Assembly: GCA_040768665.1 (NCBI GenBank) | Contig: JAXGMN010000023.1 | Location: 155,048 to 219,047, forward strand | Origin: JABWBD01 sp040768665 | GTDB lineage: Bacteria > Planctomycetota > Planctomycetia > Pirellulales > Thermoguttaceae | Direction: 5' to 3' | DNA length: 64,000 nucleotides | Notes under the pieces: model-generated | Seen by the model: only the letters and a program-made list of their open reading frames with translations | Databases searched by the model: none | Told to the model about the DNA's origin: nothing | Position numbers and translations under genes: made by a program | In this document: piece after piece, positions 26,873 through 35,559 of the stretch | Layout of the letters: each line of letters begins with the position of its first letter | Numbering within the stretch: the first letter of the stretch is position 1

Positions 26873-27763
26873 ATGCGAATTCGATTGCTGGTTCTCGTTG
26901 CGGTGACGACTTTGGCTGGGAACGGCTGCAGCGAGCAGCCAAGTGCTTCTTCTTCGGTCGCGATCGCGGAAAACGAAGCAGCCGTGCCTGGGGCGGAGAT
27001 ACAGCAAGAGGAACCTGCTGTGAACGCGACGCCCGCAGCGGCATCATTCGGACAGCCGGTCTCGCAGGAGACCTTGAAGAAGGCACTTCGGGAAAAGAAC
27101 CCCGGGTTTGATGGCGAAATACAGGTAGGCTCGGATGGGACAAGGATCTGGGCAATCCAGATTAACGACCCTGCTGTCGAAGACATCAGTCCGCTGGCTG
27201 GCCTGAAACTTCAGGTGGTGGATCTCACAAAGACCCGTGTTTCGGACATTACCCCACTTAAAGGTATGCCGGTCGGGGAGGCGTGGCTGGGAGAGACGGA
27301 CGTCGCGGACCTTGCTCCACTACGCGGTGCGCCGCTTGAGCAGTTGAATCTGGTGCGAACGCGAGTGACGGATCTAAGCCCTCTGGAGGGGGCGCCAATC
27401 CGGATGCTCTGGCTTAACGACACTGCGGTAAGCGACATATCGCCGCTTCGAGCCATGCCCTTGGAAAGCCTGACATTGGCGGGCACAAAGGTTTCGGACC
27501 TCGGCCCGTTGAAGGGGCACCCTGTTCAGCGGCTGCATATCGCGCGCTCCGAGGTGACCGACCTGACGCCTCTTCGGTGGATGCGGCTGTCACGATTCGT
27601 ATTCACGCCGAGCCGGATCAAGACGGGCATGCAGTACGCCCGGGAAATGTCAACGCTTCAAGAGATCGGTACGGCGTTTGGGGAGGAAGAGTGGGGGATC
27701 AGCGGCGGGATGATGGCGCCGGCGGTGTTCTGGGAACGCTACGACGCCGGTCAAATTGACTGA
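26873..27763 (+). CDS. Secreted leucine-rich-repeat protein
   Basis: 296 residues with AAGAGG upstream of the ATG. The N-terminus is a signal peptide, possibly of lipoprotein type (LVAVTTLAGNGC), though the lipobox is poor. From about residue 95 there are six or more 22-23-residue repeats of the form xxDISPLxGxPLxxLxLxxTxV (for example VSDITPLKGMPV, VADLAPLRGAPL, VTDLSPLEGAPI, VSDISPLRAMPL). This solenoid is common in planctomycete secreted proteins and usually binds other proteins. The partner is unknown. Confidence 0.8.
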   Translation: MRIRLLVLVAVTTLAGNGCSEQPSASSSVAIAENEAAVPGAEIQQEEPAVNATPAAASFGQPVSQETLKKALREKNPGFDGEIQVGSDGTRIWAIQINDPAVEDISPLAGLKLQVVDLTKTRVSDITPLKGMPVGEAWLGETDVADLAPLRGAPLEQLNLVRTRVTDLSPLEGAPIRMLWLNDTAVSDISPLRAMPLESLTLAGTKVSDLGPLKGHPVQRLHIARSEVTDLTPLRWMRLSRFVFTPSRIKTGMQYAREMSTLQEIGTAFGEEEWGISGGMMAPAVFWERYDAGQID

Positions 27764-27861
27764 GGATTGCGGAAGACCCATCTGCCGACCTTGAGATGGC
27801 GGCGCGGACGGCGCACGCGAGTGTGCCTGCTACCTTCTCTTGCGACACGGATGCGTGGAGC

Positions 27862-29085
27862 CTAACGCGAGGCAGGGGAGCAGTTCTGGGAGAAAGCGAT
27901 TGCTTCGATTTCGACGAGCAATTCGGGCCTACAGACGTCGGCAATGGCATAAATGATGGGCAGTTCGCCCAGCCGGGCTTCGCATGCAGCCCGGGTTTCC
28001 TCATAGTCCTCCTGCCTCTTGACGTAGACACGTACCAGAGCAAGATCGCGGAGAGAGGCACCGAGGCCGGGCGTGCCATGTCCCTCAAAATTGCGTTCGG
28101 AGATCAGGGCCTCGATGTTGTCGAGCGTCTGGTGGGTCTGGGCAGCCGCGTCCTCGAGATGCCGGCTTTCCGAATCGGTGATGCTCGCAGTGCCGGACAC
28201 GAAGATTGTCGCAAACTGTCCGACGGCAAGAGCCATCGCGCGGGCGAACTTGGGACTCTTAGGACTATACATGGCGGCATAGTCGCAGGCAGAAGTCTGG
28301 AACGGGTTCTCCAGCGGCACCAATCTCACGTCGCTGCGGTCTGTATCGATGGCAATACAACTCATGACGACATCGCCATTGTTGGTGCCGATACCCGTGC
28401 TCGCCGGGTAGACCGGCCCCTGATAGCACGCCGGTGTGTGACCATCGCCAAAGCAGATGCCCTCGTAGAAGTCGGTGCGAGCCCGATTCAGTTCCTTGTA
28501 GCGCTGGGTCTCACCTTCGGGACCAACAATGTCGCCAAGGTAGAGCCAAGTACGAACCACGCGATCGAATGGCACCCCGGCAGCGCAGAGTTGTCGACGC
28601 ATGGCGGAGAACGCATCGACGGAGCGGTCATAAACGCCGCGGCCGTCGATCCCGGGCACCACCTGGGCGCAGTGGATCCAGGAAACGCCGCTATGGCGCG
28701 TGATGACCAACTGCTCGCTGCGTCGCTCGATTTCCACTTCGCCCGCGGGACTGCTGACGCCGAGCGCCTCGATCTCGATCAGTTTCCCTTCGCAGGGAGG
28801 CTGGGCGATATACGTGGTGGCAGGCAAATCGCTGCCATAGAAATCCTTGATAAGCCGATGACATTCTTCCCGCAGGGTATAGTCGCGGATGAAAACGGCT
28901 TGATGGACAATCGAACCGCGAGTTCCCTGTTCGTCGATGACGCGCTGTATCGTCCGGAGGGCGTCCTGCGTCTGTTCACGCAGGGTCATCCCCTTTCTCG
29001 GGACCGCAGCTGCGAAAATGTGCCGAACATCGTGCAGTTCGACGACCGAGTAACCGATGCCGTCGCTGGACTCTTTGCGAATCAT
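27862..29085 (-). CDS. Tandem Rid (YjgF/YER057c) family protein
   Basis: 407 residues, about three times a normal Rid protein. Residues about 8-108 form one Rid-like unit (TIQRVIDEQGTRGSIVHQAV and LPATTYIAQPPCEGKLIEIE). About 125-270 (VPFDRVVRTWLYLGDIVGPE) and about 285-400 (LDNIEALISERNF, VRVYVKRQEDYEETRAAC, YAIADVCRPELLVEIEA) resemble the two halves of chorismatase-like members. Rid proteins hydrolyse reactive enamines/imines; chorismatases cleave chorismate. The catalytic identity is undecided. AGGA precedes the start and the gene appears monocistronic. Confidence 0.72.
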   Translation of the reverse strand: MIRKESSDGIGYSVVELHDVRHIFAAAVPRKGMTLREQTQDALRTIQRVIDEQGTRGSIVHQAVFIRDYTLREECHRLIKDFYGSDLPATTYIAQPPCEGKLIEIEALGVSSPAGEVEIERRSEQLVITRHSGVSWIHCAQVVPGIDGRGVYDRSVDAFSAMRRQLCAAGVPFDRVVRTWLYLGDIVGPEGETQRYKELNRARTDFYEGICFGDGHTPACYQGPVYPASTGIGTNNGDVVMSCIAIDTDRSDVRLVPLENPFQTSACDYAAMYSPKSPKFARAMALAVGQFATIFVSGTASITDSESRHLEDAAAQTHQTLDNIEALISERNFEGHGTPGLGASLRDLALVRVYVKRQEDYEETRAACEARLGELPIIYAIADVCRPELLVEIEAIAFSQNCSPASR

Positions 29086-29578
29086 GCTCTGTTCCTGAAA
29101 GTCCCTAGGCGGTCAGGCGGGTTGGTGACCAGGAGTGCCGCCTTTAATGTAAGCAAAAGGCTAGGGTTTCGTCAACCGTTTCCGGGGAAAAACCTCACAG
29201 GTGGGGTGTCGACCCCCGCGTCCCGGTTGCCAACTATACAGGAATTGGCACCAGACAAGGTTTTTTCCCGTTCTCTGTCATGAAGGTCTGTAAGTGCTTT
29301 TCGGTAGACGAAGAAGAGTCTCCCGATCGGGGAACCTATAACGGGTACAATCCGAGCCGATGCAAAGCTGGCCATTGGCACCCGTAACGACCGGCCTTTG
29401 AGCGGCGGTTTTTCCTGCGGCATTAAGGCGAACTATGGGCGCGCCGCGATCGGGCGGATGCCGATTGCATCCTCCCTCCCGTCCAGGTATTTTGGCAGGG
29501 TAATCCCTTTTGCTTTGAACCAGGCGAGGGCCGTGCAGCCCTGCTTGAAACGATCACCAATCCAGGAGCGCAACCGCC
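29086..29578. other. Divergent intergenic region
   Basis: 493 bases between the Rid and Nramp-like genes. No known metal riboswitch or operator was recognised. TACAAT near 29347 is a possible -10 for the transporter, without a clear -35. GGAG lies before the 29579 start. Confidence 0.4.
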
Positions 29579-31090
29579 ATGGCTGAAAAAACCAAGGGTC
29601 TTCCGATGACCGCCAAGTGGGACCCTGAAAAGCTCCAACGAGACATCGCGGAGTTAAGAGATCTCCAGAGCAAACCGTTTGGGGCAAGGGCGGTTGGGTA
29701 CATCAAGCGGACCGGACCGGGTCTGCTGCAAAGCGCCATGACGCTGGGGGCCGGCAGCGCCGCTGCCAGCGTGATGGCCGGGGCGTCGTTTGGTTACAAG
29801 CTTCTCTGGGTCCAGCCGGTGGCCATGTTTCTCGGGGTCTGCATGCTCGGTGCCCTGGGCAACGTGGTGCTGACTACCGGCGAACGGCCCTACCGGGCGT
29901 TTGGTCGGGAATTGAGCCGGATTCTTGCCTTCCTTTGGGCCTTGGGAACCATCGTCGCATCGGTGATCTGGCACTTCCCACAATACGGGTTGGCGGCCAG
30001 TTCGGCCCGCGACCTCGCTGAGCTTTTCGGCGCAACGGTCGCAACCGGAAATACGGGCGGCGGTCCGGCCTTTACGCCGGTCGGTTATGCGGTGAGCGCC
30101 GGCATTGGAGTGCTGATTCTTGGGATCAGCATTCTTACCACTTGGAACTACGGCAGCGGCGCCCGGGGAATCAAGCTGTACGAATGGTTTCTCCGCGGCG
30201 TGATCGGGCTGATTATCCTCTCCTTCGGCATCGTGGTGGTGGCCAACCTGGAGCGGATCCAGTGGGCGGAACTAGGAAAAGGGTTCATCGGCTGGTACGG
30301 CATTCCTGAGTCGGAAGGTTCCCTGATCTTGGTACTGGGGATGCTCGGCGCGGCGGTGGGCATAAATATGACCTTCCTGTATCCTTATTCGCTCTTGGCA
30401 AAAGGATGGGGCGAGCACCACAAGACACTCTCCCGCTGGGACCTGGTCATGTCGATGTTTCTGCCGTTCGTGCTTGTGACTTCGCTGGTGATCGTGGGGA
30501 TGTCGGTGACCGGGGTTTACAATCCGGCCACCGAGATGGTTCGCGAAGGGATGAAACCGCTGGACGCCTCGAAGGCTCTTTCCGGAGTGCTCGGGGAGAA
30601 CCTTGGCCGTATTATCTTCGACCTGGGGCTGATCGGCATGACCTGCGGGGCGATCAGCACGCACATGGTCGTCTGCGGCTTCACGCTGTGCGAGATGCTG
30701 GGCATGGAGTACACCGTCTGGCGTTACCGGATCTTCACGCTCGCTCCGGCCATCGGCATTCTGGGCGTCGTGACGACGACGCCGATGTGGCTGCCGGTGG
30801 CCGCTTCGGCGATCTGCTTCACGATGCTGCCGATCGCGTACTTCCTCTTTTTTATTATGAACAACAAGCGGAGCTATATCGGCGATGCCGTGGGCAAGGG
30901 GCTCAGCCGGATGGTGTTCAACCTGATCCTGGTGGTGGCGATCGTCATGGCGACAATCGGGGCCGGCATCCAGATCAAGACTCGTGTGATGGACAAGCTG
31001 CCGGAGTTGCTCGGCCGACCCGCGGCGCCGGCTGCCGACGAGACCCCCGTGCCTCCCACGCCCGGAGCGCCCCCGGCGGTAAATCGCTAA
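29579..31090 (+). CDS. Nramp-family-like transporter lacking canonical metal-site motifs
   Basis: 503 residues with 11 or so membrane segments and a Pro-rich cytoplasmic tail. The first segment, GPGLLQSAMTLGAGSAAASV followed by FGYKLLWV, aligns with the Nramp TM1 region, but the DPGN metal-binding motif reads as GAGS. In the region expected to hold the TM6 MPH motif the protein has TFLYPYSLL. Nramp proteins carry Mn or Fe with protons; divergent relatives carry other ions. I therefore call the fold, not the substrate. GGAG precedes the ATG. Confidence 0.75.
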   Translation: MAEKTKGLPMTAKWDPEKLQRDIAELRDLQSKPFGARAVGYIKRTGPGLLQSAMTLGAGSAAASVMAGASFGYKLLWVQPVAMFLGVCMLGALGNVVLTTGERPYRAFGRELSRILAFLWALGTIVASVIWHFPQYGLAASSARDLAELFGATVATGNTGGGPAFTPVGYAVSAGIGVLILGISILTTWNYGSGARGIKLYEWFLRGVIGLIILSFGIVVVANLERIQWAELGKGFIGWYGIPESEGSLILVLGMLGAAVGINMTFLYPYSLLAKGWGEHHKTLSRWDLVMSMFLPFVLVTSLVIVGMSVTGVYNPATEMVREGMKPLDASKALSGVLGENLGRIIFDLGLIGMTCGAISTHMVVCGFTLCEMLGMEYTVWRYRIFTLAPAIGILGVVTTTPMWLPVAASAICFTMLPIAYFLFFIMNNKRSYIGDAVGKGLSRMVFNLILVVAIVMATIGAGIQIKTRVMDKLPELLGRPAAPAADETPVPPTPGAPPAVNR

Positions 31091-31111
31091 AGCGGCGGCG
31101 AGCAAAGGTAT

Positions 31112-33844
31112 TCATTCGGTAATCTGCAGCGCGAGATTGTCCAGGTAGCAGACGCCGTCGGCGTCGTCGGGTGCGACGATGCCGAGCCAAGTGATTTCAT
31201 TGAACGTCGCGCGGCCGAAGGGGAGATCGTGGGTGGTTTCGCCGGCGTCGTCGCGGATCGTCAGCGTGTAGCCGCCGGTGTTCCGGTCGCCCAGGGCAAA
31301 AACGAGTTCGAAGCGGGTCCACGCACCCGGCGCCAGGGTGGCGAGATGTTTCCCATTGGCTTTCACGGTCCCATCTTGCTCGATGAAAATCGAGGGACCG
31401 GGTTCCTGTGTCTGACCGCGGCCGCGAAACTCCACCAGGAGCCTCGCCGACGTTTTTCGGGGTTGCTGGACGGCGAATGTGAAAGTGACGTTGCCCTGCT
31501 TCAGTGAACGCGGGGTCAGGCGAAGGTAGGGATAGAACGATTTCGCGAGGCCTTTTCGGTCTGTGCACTTGAGGCACTTTGGTCCTTTGATGCCGGCGAC
31601 TTCACTCGTAACGGCGAAACCGGCGCCGTCGCCACCAGAGATGGCGAAGATCCCCGGCTCGTCGCCATCGTTCATCAGGTTGAAGTCCAGTGCGAAGCTG
31701 TTGAGGCGGGCGAAATCGTCTTCTGCCCAGACCTCGCTGGGCGTGCGAGGGGGATAGCGCTTCGGCAGATCGCGCCAGGCGGAATCGCCGTAGAGCCCGG
31801 CAGTGCGGATCTCGTCGTCGAAGGGAACGAACCCGACGGCCCGGCACGCAAGGGCGTCGGGTACGAGGGTAAAATCGAAGCTTCCCGGGGCGCGGCAGCC
31901 GGGATCGGCGACAATCGAGCCCTCGTCCTGCCCCTCAGCCTGCCAATCAGCGAAGGTCTTGCCGGCGAACGTCGGCGAGGCGTCTTTCGCGAGCGTGTGG
32001 TAGACATTGCCGGCTAGCACGGGCGGTTTCTCTCCGGGCTGCCAGCCCTGGCCGATCGCTAACTCGTTGTGGGCGATGTAGATGTTGCGGACCGCCTCCA
32101 TGTAGTTTGCCTTCCACGTGTCGTTGAGGCTTCCGCGACCGATCAGGCCGTTGCGGGCGAACGCGCCAATATTGTTGCGGAAAACGTTGTCCATGCCCTT
32201 GTGCTGGAAATAAGCGAACCACTCGACGTTGTAAACCAGGTTGTTCTCGACGAGCGCCCCTCGCGATTGCTCGTCGAGATAGATGCCCGCGAAGCCGCAA
32301 ATATAGGGGTAGGCGACGGTATCGTGGATCAGGTTGTGGTGGACGTGGGTGTCCAACGGGCCGAACTGGTAGACACCGGCCGCGTCGGTGTGGTAACGGA
32401 GGCCGAGGTGATGGAGGTGGTTGTGGGCGACTTCGATGCCATGGCAGTACTTCTCGCCTTTGAAGTTCCAACGGGCGTCCAAACCAATGGCATCCCAGTG
32501 GGTGTCGTAGATCTCGTTGTGCGTAATCCGCGTTCCGGAAGCGAAGCGATTGACGATTCCGTAGCAGCCGTGCCAGATTGTGCCAAGTCGGTGGATACAG
32601 TTGTTGTCGATGACCAGTCCGCGGACGGTCGAGTTGCCTTCGTGGGCGGTGTCGGTCTCGAACGAAGCCTTGAGCGTCGCAAGATCCGTAACACCCAGTT
32701 GCATTGCGCCCGCGCCGAGGTCCCAGAAGTGGCACTGCCGGACGGTGACGTCCCGGCAGCCGTCGGCCAGTTCCATGGCGTACTCGCCGAGCTGCGCCAA
32801 CTCGCAACGCTCAAAAGAAGCGTTGCGGAGTCCTCGGGCGGAGATGGCGCTGTCGAGATACATATGGCCCTGGCGGTAGACGCCGTTGTAGCGGTCCATG
32901 TCCCCGTCGACGTGCCGGAACTCGAGATCGCGGAAATGGAGATGTTCGACGAAGCGATCCTCGGCGGGTTCGCCGGCGAACTCGATCATCCGCGATTTCA
33001 TGACCGGGGCGACGACCTCGACGGTGGCCATATCTTCGCCGGGCAGCGGGAGGTAGTAGAGCATGCCCGTGTGACGGTTGAGGTACCATTCGCCGGGTTG
33101 GTCGAGCGCCTCAAAGGCGTTGCTCAAGTAGTAGCGGAAATTGCGCTCCCAGAAATCGACGTTGCGGCCGTGGCTACTGAAGAAACGAATGGCGCGGCGC
33201 TCGGGCAGGATCTCTCGGATGCGGTGGATGGTGGGCGTCCAGGAACAGAGCAGGACAACGTCGATATCGGTCGGGTTGGACCAGGAGGGGTCGACGTCGC
33301 CCGGAAAATACCGGAGGGCTTGCCGCGGATCGCCGCCGGGCTCGCGTCCTTCCGCCCGCAGGACCTTGTCGCCATAGTTCGGGTGCCGCGCCCGGGTCCG
33401 CGACTGGCCGTTGACATAGAGCGAATAGAAGCACCAGTTGCCGTCGCGCGCCTCGGGCACCTCGAGCTGCCAGAACGGCTTGCTTGGCACCTTCGCCCAC
33501 TTGCCGCCGAGCCGTACGCCGCCGCTGAGCACGGCCCGTTTGCCGGGCAGGGAGGCGTAGGTGATCGGAGCATCGGGGGAGCCCGAGTCGGCCGGCGTGA
33601 AGACGATCGGCTGCGTCAGCCGGTAAAGGCCGCCTTCGAGCCACACCGTTATCGGTTCTTCAAGCGGTCCGTGCTGTTTTTGCTGCCGGATGGCATCGCG
33701 GGCCCGCCCAAGAGTTGCGAAGGGGCTTTCTTTGGAGCCGGATCCGGCATCGTTGCCGCTCGGCGCTACGTAGAGGTCGGCAGAAATGGCGGTCGTGGTG
33801 AGTGCCAGCGCAAAGACGAAGGTCCGGAGAAGATGTTTGTGCAT
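31112..33844 (-). CDS. Secreted right-handed beta-helix protein, polysaccharide-active candidate
   Basis: 910 residues from the ATG at 33844, followed by a signal peptide (LRTFVFALALTTTAISA). The mature protein starts DLYVAPSGNDAGSGSKESPF, the typical opening of planctomycete and Bacteroides beta-helix proteins. Repeated short strands with Asn/His turns run from about 290 to 560 (VIDNNCIHRLG, ITHNEIYDTH, HVHHNLIHDTV, LVENNLVYNV). The last about 180 residues look like a carbohydrate-binding-type beta-sandwich. It lies 23 bases downstream of the Tat oxidoreductase gene, in the same direction. A lyase or hydrolase on a complex glycan is likely but the catalytic residues are not evident. Confidence 0.78.
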   Translation of the reverse strand: MHKHLLRTFVFALALTTTAISADLYVAPSGNDAGSGSKESPFATLGRARDAIRQQKQHGPLEEPITVWLEGGLYRLTQPIVFTPADSGSPDAPITYASLPGKRAVLSGGVRLGGKWAKVPSKPFWQLEVPEARDGNWCFYSLYVNGQSRTRARHPNYGDKVLRAEGREPGGDPRQALRYFPGDVDPSWSNPTDIDVVLLCSWTPTIHRIREILPERRAIRFFSSHGRNVDFWERNFRYYLSNAFEALDQPGEWYLNRHTGMLYYLPLPGEDMATVEVVAPVMKSRMIEFAGEPAEDRFVEHLHFRDLEFRHVDGDMDRYNGVYRQGHMYLDSAISARGLRNASFERCELAQLGEYAMELADGCRDVTVRQCHFWDLGAGAMQLGVTDLATLKASFETDTAHEGNSTVRGLVIDNNCIHRLGTIWHGCYGIVNRFASGTRITHNEIYDTHWDAIGLDARWNFKGEKYCHGIEVAHNHLHHLGLRYHTDAAGVYQFGPLDTHVHHNLIHDTVAYPYICGFAGIYLDEQSRGALVENNLVYNVEWFAYFQHKGMDNVFRNNIGAFARNGLIGRGSLNDTWKANYMEAVRNIYIAHNELAIGQGWQPGEKPPVLAGNVYHTLAKDASPTFAGKTFADWQAEGQDEGSIVADPGCRAPGSFDFTLVPDALACRAVGFVPFDDEIRTAGLYGDSAWRDLPKRYPPRTPSEVWAEDDFARLNSFALDFNLMNDGDEPGIFAISGGDGAGFAVTSEVAGIKGPKCLKCTDRKGLAKSFYPYLRLTPRSLKQGNVTFTFAVQQPRKTSARLLVEFRGRGQTQEPGPSIFIEQDGTVKANGKHLATLAPGAWTRFELVFALGDRNTGGYTLTIRDDAGETTHDLPFGRATFNEITWLGIVAPDDADGVCYLDNLALQITE

Positions 33845-33867
33845 CGGCAGAGTATTCCTGTTATGAA

Positions 33868-35370
33868 TCAAACGATTTGCGGTACGACGAATGGTTCGCG
33901 GTAGGTTCGCCTGGAGAATCGATTCGCTTCGTCGGCGAATAGGCCGACGAAGCACTCGCGGCGGGGGTCGAGCGTCAGCCACGGGCCGGCGGCCGGCTGC
34001 GAGACGCCAAGATCCACACCGTTTTCTCGTAGGTAGTCGCGACAACGTTCGAAGGCATCGACCACGGCCGAGTTGGCACGGTTGGCTTCAAGGATCGCTT
34101 CGGGCGAAGCCTTTCGGCCGAGCCGGTACGAGGTGTTGGCCAGGTGGGCGCACGTGGCGGAGGCATGGCCAACGGCCGCCTCGGCATTGAGGTCACCGGC
34201 CCGGCGGCTGCGGACGGCTGCCACGAAGTTGGCCAGATGTGCGATCTGGAGGCCTTTGGACCGCTGGGAATCGCGAAATTCCTTGATCTGCCGGCCCTGA
34301 TGGTCGAAAACCTGGCCGCCGCCGGAATCGCCGGCGAAGAATCCGCCTTCACAGTCGATCACGGCACCGCGGTCGTGGCCGCGGTACTTGCCCATTGGCG
34401 ACTGCTTCGATGCTCGGAGATTGCGGATTTCGCAGATCAGCGGCGCCGGGCGGTAGTCGAACAGAGCGATCTGGGTGTTCGGGGTCTCGGCCGTATCGTC
34501 GAAGCCGAATCGCCCGGCGATACTCATGGCCCTCGGCGGCGGACCGTCTTGCCGCAGGGCCCAGCGGCAGATATCCATGATGTGGACACCGTTGTTGCCG
34601 ATTTCGCCATTGCCGGTCGCCCAGAACCAGTGCCACTCGTAGTGCAACTGTTCGCGCATGAGCGGATCTTTCGGGGCGGGACCGCACCAGAGGTTATAGT
34701 CGACCGTCGCGGGCACAGGGGTCGGCTGTGTTACCTTGCGAATGCTCTCGCGCGGGCGGTAGACGAGAGCGTGGGCGCAGCGGATCGAGCCGATCTGGCC
34801 GCTGTGCAAGTAATCGAAGGCCTCGCGGAGGGTGTCGCTGGAGCGGCGCTGGGTGCCGACCTGGACCATGCGCCCGTATTTCCTCGCGGCGCCGACCATT
34901 TGCCGGCCCTCCCAAAGATCGTAGGAGAACGGCTTTTCGACATAGACGTCTTTGCCGGCCTGGCACGCCCAGATCGTTGCCAGGGCGTGCCAGTGGTTGG
35001 GCGTGGCGATCGCCACGGCGTCGATCGACTTGTCATCGAGAACCTGCCGAAGATTGCGGCACGAGGCGACTTCTTCCTTTCGCTTGCGGAATTCCCCGAC
35101 CTCTTTGTCCAACACCTCCTGGTCCACCTCGCACAAGGCGGCAATTTTGACTCCCGGGATTTCGCGAAGACTCGCGATAAGCTGCCGGCCGCGGCCGCCT
35201 ACGCCGCCGACGATATCGATGCCACCGAGTCCGATCATGGCCACGCGGACCTGTTCGGCAGGGCCGGCGCCCTTCGCAGTTTGGTTGCTCAGGAACAGGG
35301 CCGGTAATCCCCATCCCAGTCCTCCTGCCGCGGAACTCTTCAGGAATTCCCGCCGTGTCGCTTGTGTCAT
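33868..35370 (-). CDS. Tat-exported Gfo/Idh/MocA family protein
   Basis: 500 residues. A twin-arginine signal begins the protein (TRREFLKSSAAGGLGWGLPA). A Rossmann domain follows (VRVAMIGLGGIDIVGGVGGR), then IATPNHWHALATIWACQAGK and the conserved EKP in VYVEKPFSYD. WHWFWATGNGEIGNNGVHIM is typical of the planctomycete exported group. Folding with NAD(P) in the cytoplasm before Tat export fits the signal. GAGGA precedes the start. It likely oxidises a sugar released by the neighbouring enzymes. Confidence 0.88.
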   Translation of the reverse strand: MTQATRREFLKSSAAGGLGWGLPALFLSNQTAKGAGPAEQVRVAMIGLGGIDIVGGVGGRGRQLIASLREIPGVKIAALCEVDQEVLDKEVGEFRKRKEEVASCRNLRQVLDDKSIDAVAIATPNHWHALATIWACQAGKDVYVEKPFSYDLWEGRQMVGAARKYGRMVQVGTQRRSSDTLREAFDYLHSGQIGSIRCAHALVYRPRESIRKVTQPTPVPATVDYNLWCGPAPKDPLMREQLHYEWHWFWATGNGEIGNNGVHIMDICRWALRQDGPPPRAMSIAGRFGFDDTAETPNTQIALFDYRPAPLICEIRNLRASKQSPMGKYRGHDRGAVIDCEGGFFAGDSGGGQVFDHQGRQIKEFRDSQRSKGLQIAHLANFVAAVRSRRAGDLNAEAAVGHASATCAHLANTSYRLGRKASPEAILEANRANSAVVDAFERCRDYLRENGVDLGVSQPAAGPWLTLDPRRECFVGLFADEANRFSRRTYREPFVVPQIV

Positions 35371-35559
35371 CGTTGTTCCTCATGTTGTGCTGATCGCCGC
35401 TTCACCCATTGAAACCAACTTACCGGCGGGGCGGCGGCGGCGTCAAGCCGCACCGTGCTTTCCTGCGGACGGCCCCTCTGCATGGCGTGGCGCGAGCAGC
35501 GGTGGTAAGATGCAGACGGCAATTCATTCGCACTATCCATTGGTAACGGTCACGACAAG

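Noticed and set aside
32069..33904. Plus-strand frame of 611 residues
   Set aside because: It is antisense to the beta-helix gene; its Val/Glu/Asp-rich composition is the complement of that coding sequence.
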